Positions 1-6,849 of a DNA stretch of 64,000 nucleotides are shown piece after piece. Numbering within the stretch: position 1 is the first letter of the stretch; each line of letters begins with the position of its first letter. The translations under genes were made by a program, and so were the position numbers. The notes below the pieces were generated by a model that made no database searches, was not told where the DNA came from, and was given only the letters and a program-made list of their open reading frames with translations. This stretch comes from Actinoallomurus sp963736325 (GTDB taxonomy: Bacteria > Actinomycetota > Actinomycetes > Streptosporangiales > Streptosporangiaceae), in NCBI GenBank assembly GCA_963736325.1, contig CAVTOG010000016.1:568189-632188 (forward strand), read 5' to 3'.

Positions 1-1281
1 GTCCTCGGAACGAGCATCGACCGCTACCGGATTCCCCGGATCCGGCCCGAGGCGTCCACGCGGAAGTGGGAACGCTGGGGACGCCACGTCGACCGGCACG
101 CCTGGCCGTACGCGATCGCGGCGTCGCTGGTCCTGCTCTTCATCGCGATCCCGACGCTCAGCCTGCGGTTCGGGATCATGGCCGACGGCACGCTGCCGCA
201 CTCCAACAGCGCCCGCCGCGCGTACGACGTGACGGCCAAGGAGTTCGGGCCGGGCTGGTACAGCCCGTTCGTCGTCGTGGCGCGCGTACCAGCCTCTCAG
301 TGGCCGATCCAGTCCACCGAGAGCACGAAGGAGGCCAAGGGGCGGATGGCGCTGCGCCGCGAGCCCGGCGGGCGCGTCGCGGTCAGCCCGGACGACCGGC
401 CCGCGTCCAACCCGCAGGCGCTCCGGCTCGGCGAGGACCTGCGGCGAAGGTTCCGCGGCGTCCTCGGCATCGCGACGGTCGAGGCGCCGATCGTCGTCGG
501 CGACACCGCGATCGTGAAGATCGTGCCGACGACGGCGCCGCAGGCCGCGGCAACCGCCGATCTCGTGCAGCACCTGCGCCGGTCGGTGATCCCGCCCGCC
601 GTCGCGTCGTCGCCGGGATCGGTCGCCTACCTCGGCGGCGAGTCGCCGGCCATCATCGACATGGCGACCATCGTCCGCCAGCGCATGCCGTATGTGGTGA
701 TCGCCGTCGTCGGCGTCGCGGTGATCCTGCTGATCGTGGCGTTCCGGTCGATCGCGGTGCCGCTCAAGGCCGCCCTGATGAACCTGCTGTCGATCGGCGC
801 CGCGTACGGCGTGGTCGTGGCGGTCTTCCAGTGGGGCTGGGGCATCGGCCTGCTCGGCCTCGACGGGCCGATGCCGATCGTGTCGTTCGTGCCGCTGTTC
901 ATGTTCGCGCTGGTCTTCGGGCTGTCAATGGACTACGAGGTCTTCCTGCTGTCCCGGATACGCGAGGAGTACCTCAAGACGAACGACCCGCACGGGAGCG
1001 TCATCACCGGGATCGGCTCCACCGCGCGGCTCATCACGTCCGCCGCCCTGATCATGATCTTCGTGTTCCTGAGCTTCCTGCCGCAGCCGGACACGACGGT
1101 CAAGATGATGGGCGTCGGCCTCGCGGCGGCGGTCGCCATGGACGCGACGATCGTCCGGCTCGTGCTGGTGCCCGCGCTGATGAGCCTGCTCGGCCACGCC
1201 AACTGGTGGTTTCCCGGCCGCGGCCACCGCCCGCCGGACGGCGTCCCGTCCGAGGAGAGCCGTACGCTCGAATCGGTCTAG
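1..1281 (+). CDS. MMPL-family RND transporter, C-terminal part
   Basis: The frame is already open at base 1, so the 5' end lies outside the window; the ATG at 178 is internal. The 426 visible residues hold a soluble loop (about residues 60-215), then five hydrophobic segments between about 230 and 400. The family signature GLSMDYEVFLLSRIREEY lies near residues 308-325, with the Asp-Tyr pair used for proton coupling in MmpL proteins. MMPL proteins export lipids or hydrophobic compounds across the inner membrane. It is convergent with, and overlaps by 4 bp, the peptidase gene that follows. Substrate unknown. Confidence 0.9.
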   Translation, partial: VLGTSIDRYRIPRIRPEASTRKWERWGRHVDRHAWPYAIAASLVLLFIAIPTLSLRFGIMADGTLPHSNSARRAYDVTAKEFGPGWYSPFVVVARVPASQWPIQSTESTKEAKGRMALRREPGGRVAVSPDDRPASNPQALRLGEDLRRRFRGVLGIATVEAPIVVGDTAIVKIVPTTAPQAAATADLVQHLRRSVIPPAVASSPGSVAYLGGESPAIIDMATIVRQRMPYVVIAVVGVAVILLIVAFRSIAVPLKAALMNLLSIGAAYGVVVAVFQWGWGIGLLGLDGPMPIVSFVPLFMFALVFGLSMDYEVFLLSRIREEYLKTNDPHGSVITGIGSTARLITSAALIMIFVFLSFLPQPDTTVKMMGVGLAAAVAMDATIVRLVLVPALMSLLGHANWWFPGRGHRPPDGVPSEESRTLESV

Positions 1282-2177
1282 GCGGGCAGCGCGTAGAGGA
1301 TCAGCGGGACCACGGCGACGGTGGTGGCGCCGATGAGCATCGCGCCGCGCATCGGCCGCGTCAGGGGCTCCGGCGCGAGCAGGCGGCGTACGCGGACGAT
1401 GACCGGGTTGGTCTCGTCGGCGATGCCGAGAGTGCCCGCCGGGGTGGGTGCGGCACCGGCGGCGGCGAAGCGCAGCAGCGCGGTGGCCAGCTCCTTGGCG
1501 GGGCGGTGGCGGCGGGCGCGGTCGTCGGCGGCCATCTCGATGAGCAGCTCGACCGCGTCGAGCGTGCGGGCGACGATGCGGGCCTGCGGGAAGATGCGGC
1601 GCAGCGAGCTGAAGGGCAGCAGCACGAGGTCGTGGCGCTCGCGAGCGTGCGCGCGCTCGTGCGCGAGCACGGCGGCCAGCTCGTACGGTGCGAGCAGCGC
1701 TAGCGTGCCCGCGCTGACGACGACCTGGGAGCGTACGCCGGGCACGCAGTAGGCGGCGGCGGCCGGATGGTCGACGACGAGCGTGCCGGGCACCTCCGGG
1801 TCGCCGTGGGCGACGAGGGCGAGCAGCGCGCGGTGCCGCCTTCGCGCGCGCAGGACCGTGCCGATGGCGACGAGCAGCACGCCGACGAGCAGGAGCGTCA
1901 GCGTCAGGCCTGCGGCGACGGCGGCCATATGGAACGACGAGAGGGCCGAGGGGGCCTGGAAGAACCGGATCACGCCGCCGACCACGCTCCGCCCGTACGG
2001 CGCGACGCCGAAGCTGAGGAGGGTGCCGATCGAGGCGAGGCCCCACGCGAGGCCGAGGGCCTGCCACAGCGCGATCGCGGTGTGCGGTGTGCGCCAGGTC
2101 CAGCGTGCACGCGTCAGCAGGTGCGCACCCAGGGCGCTACCGGCCGCCATCAGGGCGAGCAGGGCCGTTCCGGTCAT
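1278..2177 (-). CDS. M56/M48-type membrane metallopeptidase (BlaR1-like, no sensor domain)
   Basis: A 299-residue membrane protein with an HERAH zinc motif (HExxH) followed by EMAADDRARR, which supplies the downstream Glu/Asp typical of M48/M56 peptidases. Hydrophobic segments occur at the N terminus, around residues 35-60 and 85-110, and at the extreme C terminus. It starts at the ATG at 2177, five bases after the BlaI-type repressor gene. In other bacteria such pairs work as a protease that cleaves the BlaI repressor. There is no penicillin-binding sensor domain, so the inducer is probably not a beta-lactam (inference). Longer upstream starts would run into the repressor gene. Confidence 0.88.
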   Translation of the reverse strand: MTGTALLALMAAGSALGAHLLTRARWTWRTPHTAIALWQALGLAWGLASIGTLLSFGVAPYGRSVVGGVIRFFQAPSALSSFHMAAVAAGLTLTLLLVGVLLVAIGTVLRARRRHRALLALVAHGDPEVPGTLVVDHPAAAAYCVPGVRSQVVVSAGTLALLAPYELAAVLAHERAHARERHDLVLLPFSSLRRIFPQARIVARTLDAVELLIEMAADDRARRHRPAKELATALLRFAAAGAAPTPAGTLGIADETNPVIVRVRRLLAPEPLTRPMRGAMLIGATTVAVVPLILYALPA

Positions 2178-2182
2178 CCCGG

Positions 2183-2542
2183 TTATGTCCCTTCCACCTC
2201 GTCGAGGACGCGGCGAAGCAGATCCGCCTCGTCGCCGGACACCGAGCGCGCGAAGTGAGCAAGAGCGGCGACTCGATCGCCCGTCATGCTCAGCGCGCCA
2301 AGCATCAACTCCGCAACATACGCTTCCTTTGTCGCGATCGGACGGTAACGCCAAGCACGGCCTTCCCGCTCTCGTACGAGAAAACCTTTTTTGGCCAGCC
2401 GGTCGAGCACCGTCATCACCGTCGTGTGCGCGAGGTCGCGGTCGTCGGCGAGCGCACGGCCTACCTCACGTGCCGTCGCACCCTGCTCCCGGTGCCACAG
2501 GACCTCCATGACCGCGCGTTCGAGCTCTCCAAGACCCTTCAC
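2183..2542 (-). CDS. BlaI/MecI/CopY-family transcriptional repressor
   Basis: A 119-residue winged-helix protein. The segment LGELERAVMEVLW and the recognition-helix region TTVMTVLDRLAKKG are typical of BlaI/MecI repressors, followed by a C-terminal helical dimer and cleavage region. The start is a GTG at 2542 with little upstream ribosome-binding sequence, so the transcript may be almost leaderless. It lies 5 bp upstream of the M56 peptidase and divergent from cydA. The 53-bp gap to cydA contains palindromic repeats that look like its operators, so it probably represses itself and cydAB (inference). Confidence 0.92.
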   Translation of the reverse strand: MKGLGELERAVMEVLWHREQGATAREVGRALADDRDLAHTTVMTVLDRLAKKGFLVREREGRAWRYRPIATKEAYVAELMLGALSMTGDRVAALAHFARSVSGDEADLLRRVLDEVEGT

Positions 2543-2560
2543 GCCTACATGCTATCCGCT

Positions 2561-2600
2561 GTAGTACTACGAGCCGTAGTACTACACTTCGTAGTATGAG
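2561..2600. promoter_or_regulatory. Tandem BlaI-type operators over the cydA start
   Basis: The perfect palindrome GTAGTACTAC occurs at 2561-2570 and again at 2576-2585. A half copy, GTAGTATGAG, follows at 2591-2600, so the three units repeat every 15 bp. The last unit contains the ATG of cydA (2596). BlaI/MecI operators are built on TAC...GTA symmetry, so these are the best candidates for repressor sites controlling both divergent units. Confidence 0.75.
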
Positions 2601-3882
2601 TGTCGCCTCGACAGCGTCGGATTTCCTCGCGGCGCGGACCCAGATGGCCCTGACATTGGGCTTCCATATCGTCCTGGCCGCCATCGGCATCGGCCTTCCC
2701 GCCCTGACGCTGCTCGCCGAGTGGCGCGGCCACCGCACCGGCGACCCCGTCTACCGCGCCCTCGCCCGCCGCTGGGCGAAGGCCACCGGCGTGCTGTTCG
2801 CCGTCGGCGCGGTCTCCGGCACCGTCCTGTCGTTCGAGATGGGCACCCTCTGGCCGCACTTCATGGCCAAGTTCGGGCCGGTCTTCGGCGCGGCCTTCGC
2901 CATGGAGGGCATCGCCTTCTTCATCGAGGCGATCTTCATTGGCATCTACCTGTACGGCTGGGACCGGCTGTCGCCACGCGTCCACCTGCTCACCGGCCTG
3001 CCGATCGTCATCGGCGGCATCGCGTCGGCGTTCTTCGTCGTCACGGTCAACTCCTGGATGAACCAGCCGCGCGGCTTCCGCCTCGACGCGCACGGCGGCG
3101 TCACCGACGTGCACCCGCTGGCCGCGATGTTCAACCCGGCGACCCCGCCGGAGGCGGTCCACCTCATCCTCGCGTCGTTCATGGTCTGCGGCTTCAGCGT
3201 CGCCTCGGTGTACGCGGCCGGGATGCTGCGGGGCCGTCGTGACGCGTACCACCGGCGCGCGTTCGCCATCCCGTTCACGTTCGCCGCGGTGACCGCGCCG
3301 CTCCAGGTGATCGTCGGAGACTGGGCGACCCGGTTCGTCGCGGACAGACAGCCGGTGAAGTTCGCCGCGATGGAGGGCATCGAGCACACGCGGAACGGCG
3401 TGCCGTTCAAGGTCGGGTTCATCGAGGTCCCGAACATGCTGTCGGCGATGCTGCGGTTCGACCCGCACGCGCGGCTCCGCGGCCTGGACTCCTGGCCGCG
3501 CGACCTCGAACCCCCGGCGAACGTCCCCCACTACGCCTTCGACCTGATGGTCGTGGTCGGCACGGGGCTCGTGCTGCTCGGGGCGTGGGCGCTCCTCGCC
3601 TGGTGGCGCCGCCGCGACCTACCGCGTTCGCCGTGGTTCCTGCGCGCCGCGGCCCTCGCGGGCGCCGGCGCCGCCCTCGCCATGGAGGCCGGTTGGACGA
3701 CCACGGAGGTCGGCCGCCAGCCGTGGATCGTGTACGGCGTCATGCGCACCGGAGAGGCCGTGAACCCCGGATCCGGGTTGACCGTTGGCCTCTACGTGGT
3801 CGTCGTGGTCTACGCCGTGCTGACCGCCGTGACCATCATGGTGCTGCGGCGCATCGCGAGCGCCCCGGAGGTGTCCCGATGA
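2596..3882 (+). CDS. cydA: Cytochrome bd-type quinol oxidase subunit I
   Basis: 428 residues, multi-spanning. It shows the N-terminal LGFHIVLAAIGIG helix with the heme-ligand His, the FEMGTLWPHFM stretch, EGIAFFIEAIFIGIYLYGWDRL, and the diagnostic GRQPWIVYGVMRT signature near residue 375. It oxidises quinol and reduces O2 to water without pumping protons. The Q-loop is short, as in most actinobacterial and cyanide-insensitive forms. The start ATG lies inside the third operator repeat. It overlaps cydB by 4 bp (ATGA). No cydDC genes follow, so heme-d assembly genes must lie elsewhere if they exist. Confidence 0.95.
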   Translation: MSVASTASDFLAARTQMALTLGFHIVLAAIGIGLPALTLLAEWRGHRTGDPVYRALARRWAKATGVLFAVGAVSGTVLSFEMGTLWPHFMAKFGPVFGAAFAMEGIAFFIEAIFIGIYLYGWDRLSPRVHLLTGLPIVIGGIASAFFVVTVNSWMNQPRGFRLDAHGGVTDVHPLAAMFNPATPPEAVHLILASFMVCGFSVASVYAAGMLRGRRDAYHRRAFAIPFTFAAVTAPLQVIVGDWATRFVADRQPVKFAAMEGIEHTRNGVPFKVGFIEVPNMLSAMLRFDPHARLRGLDSWPRDLEPPANVPHYAFDLMVVVGTGLVLLGAWALLAWWRRRDLPRSPWFLRAAALAGAGAALAMEAGWTTTEVGRQPWIVYGVMRTGEAVNPGSGLTVGLYVVVVVYAVLTAVTIMVLRRIASAPEVSR

Positions 3883-4763
3883 CCGGAGTCACGGCCGCGC
3901 TGATCCTCGCCGGGCTGACCGCGTACCTGCTGTTCGGCGGGGCCGACTTCGGGGCCGGCGTATGGCACCTGTTCAGCCGCGACCGCAGGCTCATCGAACA
4001 CGCCATGGGCCCGGTCTGGGAGGCCAACCACGTCTGGCTGATCTTCGTGATGGTGCTGGCGTGGACGGCGTTCCCGTCGGTGTTCGCCGGGATCGCCGCG
4101 GCGTACTGGGTGCCGCTGTCGATCGCCGCGCTCGGCATCGTCGCGCGCGGCTCGGCGCTGGCGTTCCGCAAGGTCGTGCCCGACCGGTACGCGGGCACCT
4201 TCGCGGTCGCGTCCCTGGTCACGCCGTTCTGCCTGGGCGCCGTCGCGGGCGGCGTCGCGCTCGGGCATCGCGCCTGGCTGAGCCTGCCCGCGGTCTACGC
4301 CGGGGTGCTGATGACCGGCCTGTGCGTCTACCTGGCGGCCGTGTACCTCACGTGGGACGCCCATCGCGAGGGCGACGCCGAGCGGTTCCGCGTCCTCGCG
4401 ATGCGCACCGGGTACGCCGTCGGGGCGCTGGCCCTCATCGGCGCGGTCGCCCTCGGACGTACGGACCGCGCGCCTCACTCGCCGCTCATCGCCCTGTCCG
4501 CCGTCGCGGGCGTCGCGTCGCTGGTCCTGCTGTGGCGCCGTTCCTACCTGGCCGTACGCGTGACCGCCGCGCTCGCCGCCGCGACCGTCCTGTGGGGCGC
4601 CGCGACAGGAGCCCACCTGGGCCTGAGCACCGCGTCCGCGCCGGACGCGGTGCTCAGAGTGGTGCTGATCGCCCTGGCCGCCGGCGGGGTGCTGCTGGTG
4701 CCGTCGCTCATCTGGCTGTACGTCCTCTTCCAGCGCGACGGCTCCCCGCCGGTGGGCAGGTGA
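3879..4763 (+). CDS. cydB: Cytochrome bd-type quinol oxidase subunit II
   Basis: 294 residues with about eight hydrophobic segments. The N terminus carries YLLFGGADFGAGVWHLF and EANHVWLIFVMVLAWTAFP, both hallmarks of CydB (the GADFGxGxW and EAN-HVWLI motifs). The start ATG at 3879 overlaps the cydA stop. It is shorter than the roughly 330-380 residues usual for CydB, ending soon after the last membrane helix. It forms the oxidase with CydA in the cytoplasmic membrane. Confidence 0.93.
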   Translation: MTGVTAALILAGLTAYLLFGGADFGAGVWHLFSRDRRLIEHAMGPVWEANHVWLIFVMVLAWTAFPSVFAGIAAAYWVPLSIAALGIVARGSALAFRKVVPDRYAGTFAVASLVTPFCLGAVAGGVALGHRAWLSLPAVYAGVLMTGLCVYLAAVYLTWDAHREGDAERFRVLAMRTGYAVGALALIGAVALGRTDRAPHSPLIALSAVAGVASLVLLWRRSYLAVRVTAALAAATVLWGAATGAHLGLSTASAPDAVLRVVLIALAAGGVLLVPSLIWLYVLFQRDGSPPVGR

Positions 4764-4771
4764 GGGCGCGG

Positions 4772-5077
4772 TCAGCCGAAGATCACGCTGCCGAACCACA
4801 CCGGCCGCTCCTCCTGCGGGGAGAGAACGGTGTACGAGCCGTAGCACCCGGGGCCGCGGAAGAGCCACGCGCCCTGGTTCGTCCGGTTCCGGGCCGGCCC
4901 GACGCCGCGCAGCTCGTAGCAGTGATGCTCCTGAGGATTGTTCAGCGTCAGTGCCTCCCCGTTCTCGTCGTGGTAGCCGAATTCGCCGTGGGCCGCCAGC
5001 GCGGAGGGCGCGGAGGACAGGGCCAGCGCGCCGACGGCGGCCAGCGTGGCGGTGACGGTCGTAAGGCGGCCTCGCAT
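4772..5077 (-). CDS. Small secreted protein, unknown function
   Basis: 101 residues. An N-terminal Arg, a hydrophobic core and SAPSALAAHG look like a Sec signal peptide cleaved near residue 28. The mature part has two Cys (HCYELRG and GPGCYGSY), which could form one disulfide. The ATG at 5077 is preceded by GGAG at good spacing, which decides this start over longer frames. It is convergent with cydB (8-bp gap). No family recognised. Confidence 0.7.
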   Translation of the reverse strand: MRGRLTTVTATLAAVGALALSSAPSALAAHGEFGYHDENGEALTLNNPQEHHCYELRGVGPARNRTNQGAWLFRGPGCYGSYTVLSPQEERPVWFGSVIFG

Positions 5078-5288
5078 GTTGCACTCCAATGCCGTGCCAC
5101 CGGCGCGCCCGAATGGCGCACCGTAGTCGTTCGATGGCTCTAAGCATTTTCGGTGGCGGGCCGCGCGCCCGGAGGATCGCCGCTCGCCGCACCCGGGTTC
5201 ACGGCTCATTGATGGCGGTTTTCTTACCGCGCCCATGCTCTTTCCCGCTCAAGGCCCATGCGAGGTGCGGCCTGACGCGGCCGTCTCG

Positions 5289-5723
5289 TTAGTCCTCAGG
5301 GCGCAGTCGCGTCGATATCCGGTGGAGTGCGGTCAGGTCGTCGGAGGAGAGTTCGGACAGGGCGGCGGGTGGCTCGTAGAACAGCTCGTTGACCCGTGTC
5401 TTCAGCCGTCTGCCGCTCTCGCTCAGCACCACGACCTTGACGCGCCGGTCGCTCTCGTGAGGACGGCGTTCGACGAGGCCCTGCTTCTCCAGGCGGTCGA
5501 CGACCCAGGTGACGGTCGAGGCGTCGCAGCGCCACGTCTCGGCGAGGGCGCGCATCGGCTCGCCCCGGTCGCCGCTCAGGCGCAGGAGGGCCTTGAGGTC
5601 TCCCGGGCTGACGCCGAACTCGGTGGTGGTCTCCAGATGGCGCTCGTGCTCGGCCAGGAAGATCTTGTACAGCGACGTCCAGATCTCGGACTTGAGCCGA
5701 TCGTCGTCTTCCATGGCGGCCAT
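5289..5723 (-). CDS. MarR-family transcriptional regulator
   Basis: 144 residues. A winged helix runs through about residues 35-110: LKALLRLSGDRGEPMRALAE, then CDASTVTWVVDRLEKQGLVERR and the wing DRRVKVVVLSESGR. MarR proteins are dimeric repressors, often released by small ligands. It is divergent from the epimerase-like gene at 5834, and the 110-bp gap contains TTGGA/TCCAA inverted repeats that could be the shared operator. Confidence 0.9.
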   Translation of the reverse strand: MAAMEDDDRLKSEIWTSLYKIFLAEHERHLETTTEFGVSPGDLKALLRLSGDRGEPMRALAETWRCDASTVTWVVDRLEKQGLVERRPHESDRRVKVVVLSESGRRLKTRVNELFYEPPAALSELSSDDLTALHRISTRLRPED

Positions 5724-5750
5724 CGTACGTCCGCCGGATCGCTCAAAATA

Positions 5751-5781
5751 TTGGAGCCATTAAAAGGTTGGACATCTCCAA
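5751..5781. promoter_or_regulatory. Candidate MarR operator
   Basis: A TTGGA-catc-TCCAA inverted repeat at 5768-5781 and an extra TTGGAG half-site at 5751 lie in the low-GC gap between the divergent marR-like and epimerase-like genes. The call rests on symmetry and position only. Confidence 0.45.
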
Positions 5782-5833
5782 GCTTATGTTACGTTCGACC
5801 CCGAACAGCACTTCGAGCCACGGGAGTCTCGTG

Positions 5834-6667
5834 ATGACCATCCTGGTGACCGGCGCGACCGGCAGAGTCGGCAGCCGTTTCGTCCCCCGGTTGCTCCAGC
5901 AGGGGGAGCGGGTTCGCGTCCTGGCCCGCGACCCCGCACGCGCCGAGCCCCTGGGAGCGGAGGTCGTCGCCGGTGACCTCCGCGACACCGAGGCGCTCGA
6001 CCGTGCGCTCAAGGGCGCCGACGCCGTCGTGCACCTCGGCGCGGCGTTCCGCGGTGTCTCCGACGAGGAGGCGAACGCCGTCAACCACACCGCCACCGTC
6101 GACCTGGCCGAGGCCGCGCTCCGCGCCGGCGTCGCGCGATTCGTCAACGCGAGCACGACGCTCGTCTACGGCCACGGCCGGGGCCGCCCCGCACGGGAGT
6201 CGGACGCGCCGGCCCCGCCCGGCTGGGCGTATCCGACCGGCAAGGCGGCGGCCGAACGGGCTCTGCTGAGCCTCCACGAGGCCAAGGGGCTGCCGTTGCG
6301 CGTCGTACGCCTCGCCTACGTGTACGGCGAGGGCGATCCGCACCTGGCCGAGTCGGTGACCTGGGCCCGCGGCTGGCCGCCGCACCGGCGTGCGCACCTC
6401 GTGCACCACGCCGACGTCGCGCAGGCGCTGCTACGGGCCCTGCGAGCCGACGGCATGGACGGCGAGATCTTCAACGCCGCCGACGACGCGCCCGTCACCG
6501 CTCTGGAGCTGCTCCGGCTCAACGGAGAGCCGCTCGCCGAGGACGCGGCGAGCCGTGCGCTCGACGACCCGTGGGAGGGCCTCTGCGACACCTCCAAGAT
6601 CAGAGAGCTCGGCTTCCGCCCGATCCACCCCAGCGTCTACGCCGCCAGGGACGCCGGCGCCCTGTAA
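5834..6667 (+). CDS. NAD(P)-dependent epimerase/dehydratase-like oxidoreductase
   Basis: 277 residues with an N-terminal Rossmann motif VTGATGRVGSRF (GxxGxxG). An extended-SDR layout follows: VVHLGAAFRGV, NASTTLVYG, and the active-site Tyr-Lys in YPTGKAAAE. The ATG at 5834 has GGGAG seven bases upstream, so it is preferred to the ATG at 5768. Substrate cannot be told. It is probably under control of the divergent MarR protein. Confidence 0.85.
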   Translation: MTILVTGATGRVGSRFVPRLLQQGERVRVLARDPARAEPLGAEVVAGDLRDTEALDRALKGADAVVHLGAAFRGVSDEEANAVNHTATVDLAEAALRAGVARFVNASTTLVYGHGRGRPARESDAPAPPGWAYPTGKAAAERALLSLHEAKGLPLRVVRLAYVYGEGDPHLAESVTWARGWPPHRRAHLVHHADVAQALLRALRADGMDGEIFNAADDAPVTALELLRLNGEPLAEDAASRALDDPWEGLCDTSKIRELGFRPIHPSVYAARDAGAL

Positions 6668-6849
6668 ATCGGTTGGGGCCGTGTACGCCCGGTGGGTACG
6701 GTCGGGGGACGTCCGCGTACACGAGGATCCGATGAGACTTCACGAGGCAGGGCGGCGAGCTAGCCGCGTCGGGCCGGGAAACGAGCCGTCGTGCTCGGCC
6801 CGGCTCGGCGTGTCATGCCGCCGTCCTGCCGACTTCGTGAGGCTCATTC

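Noticed and set aside
66..1703. Long plus-strand frame overlapping the MMPL gene
   Set aside because: An Arg/Gly/Ala-rich shadow in a high-GC genome; the MMPL frame has the membrane helices and signature motif.
6668..6849. T-box riboswitch upstream of alaS
   Set aside because: There is a hairpin-rich leader with a GGGCGGC...GCCGCG segment, but no UGGN antiterminator bulge or specifier loop can be placed.
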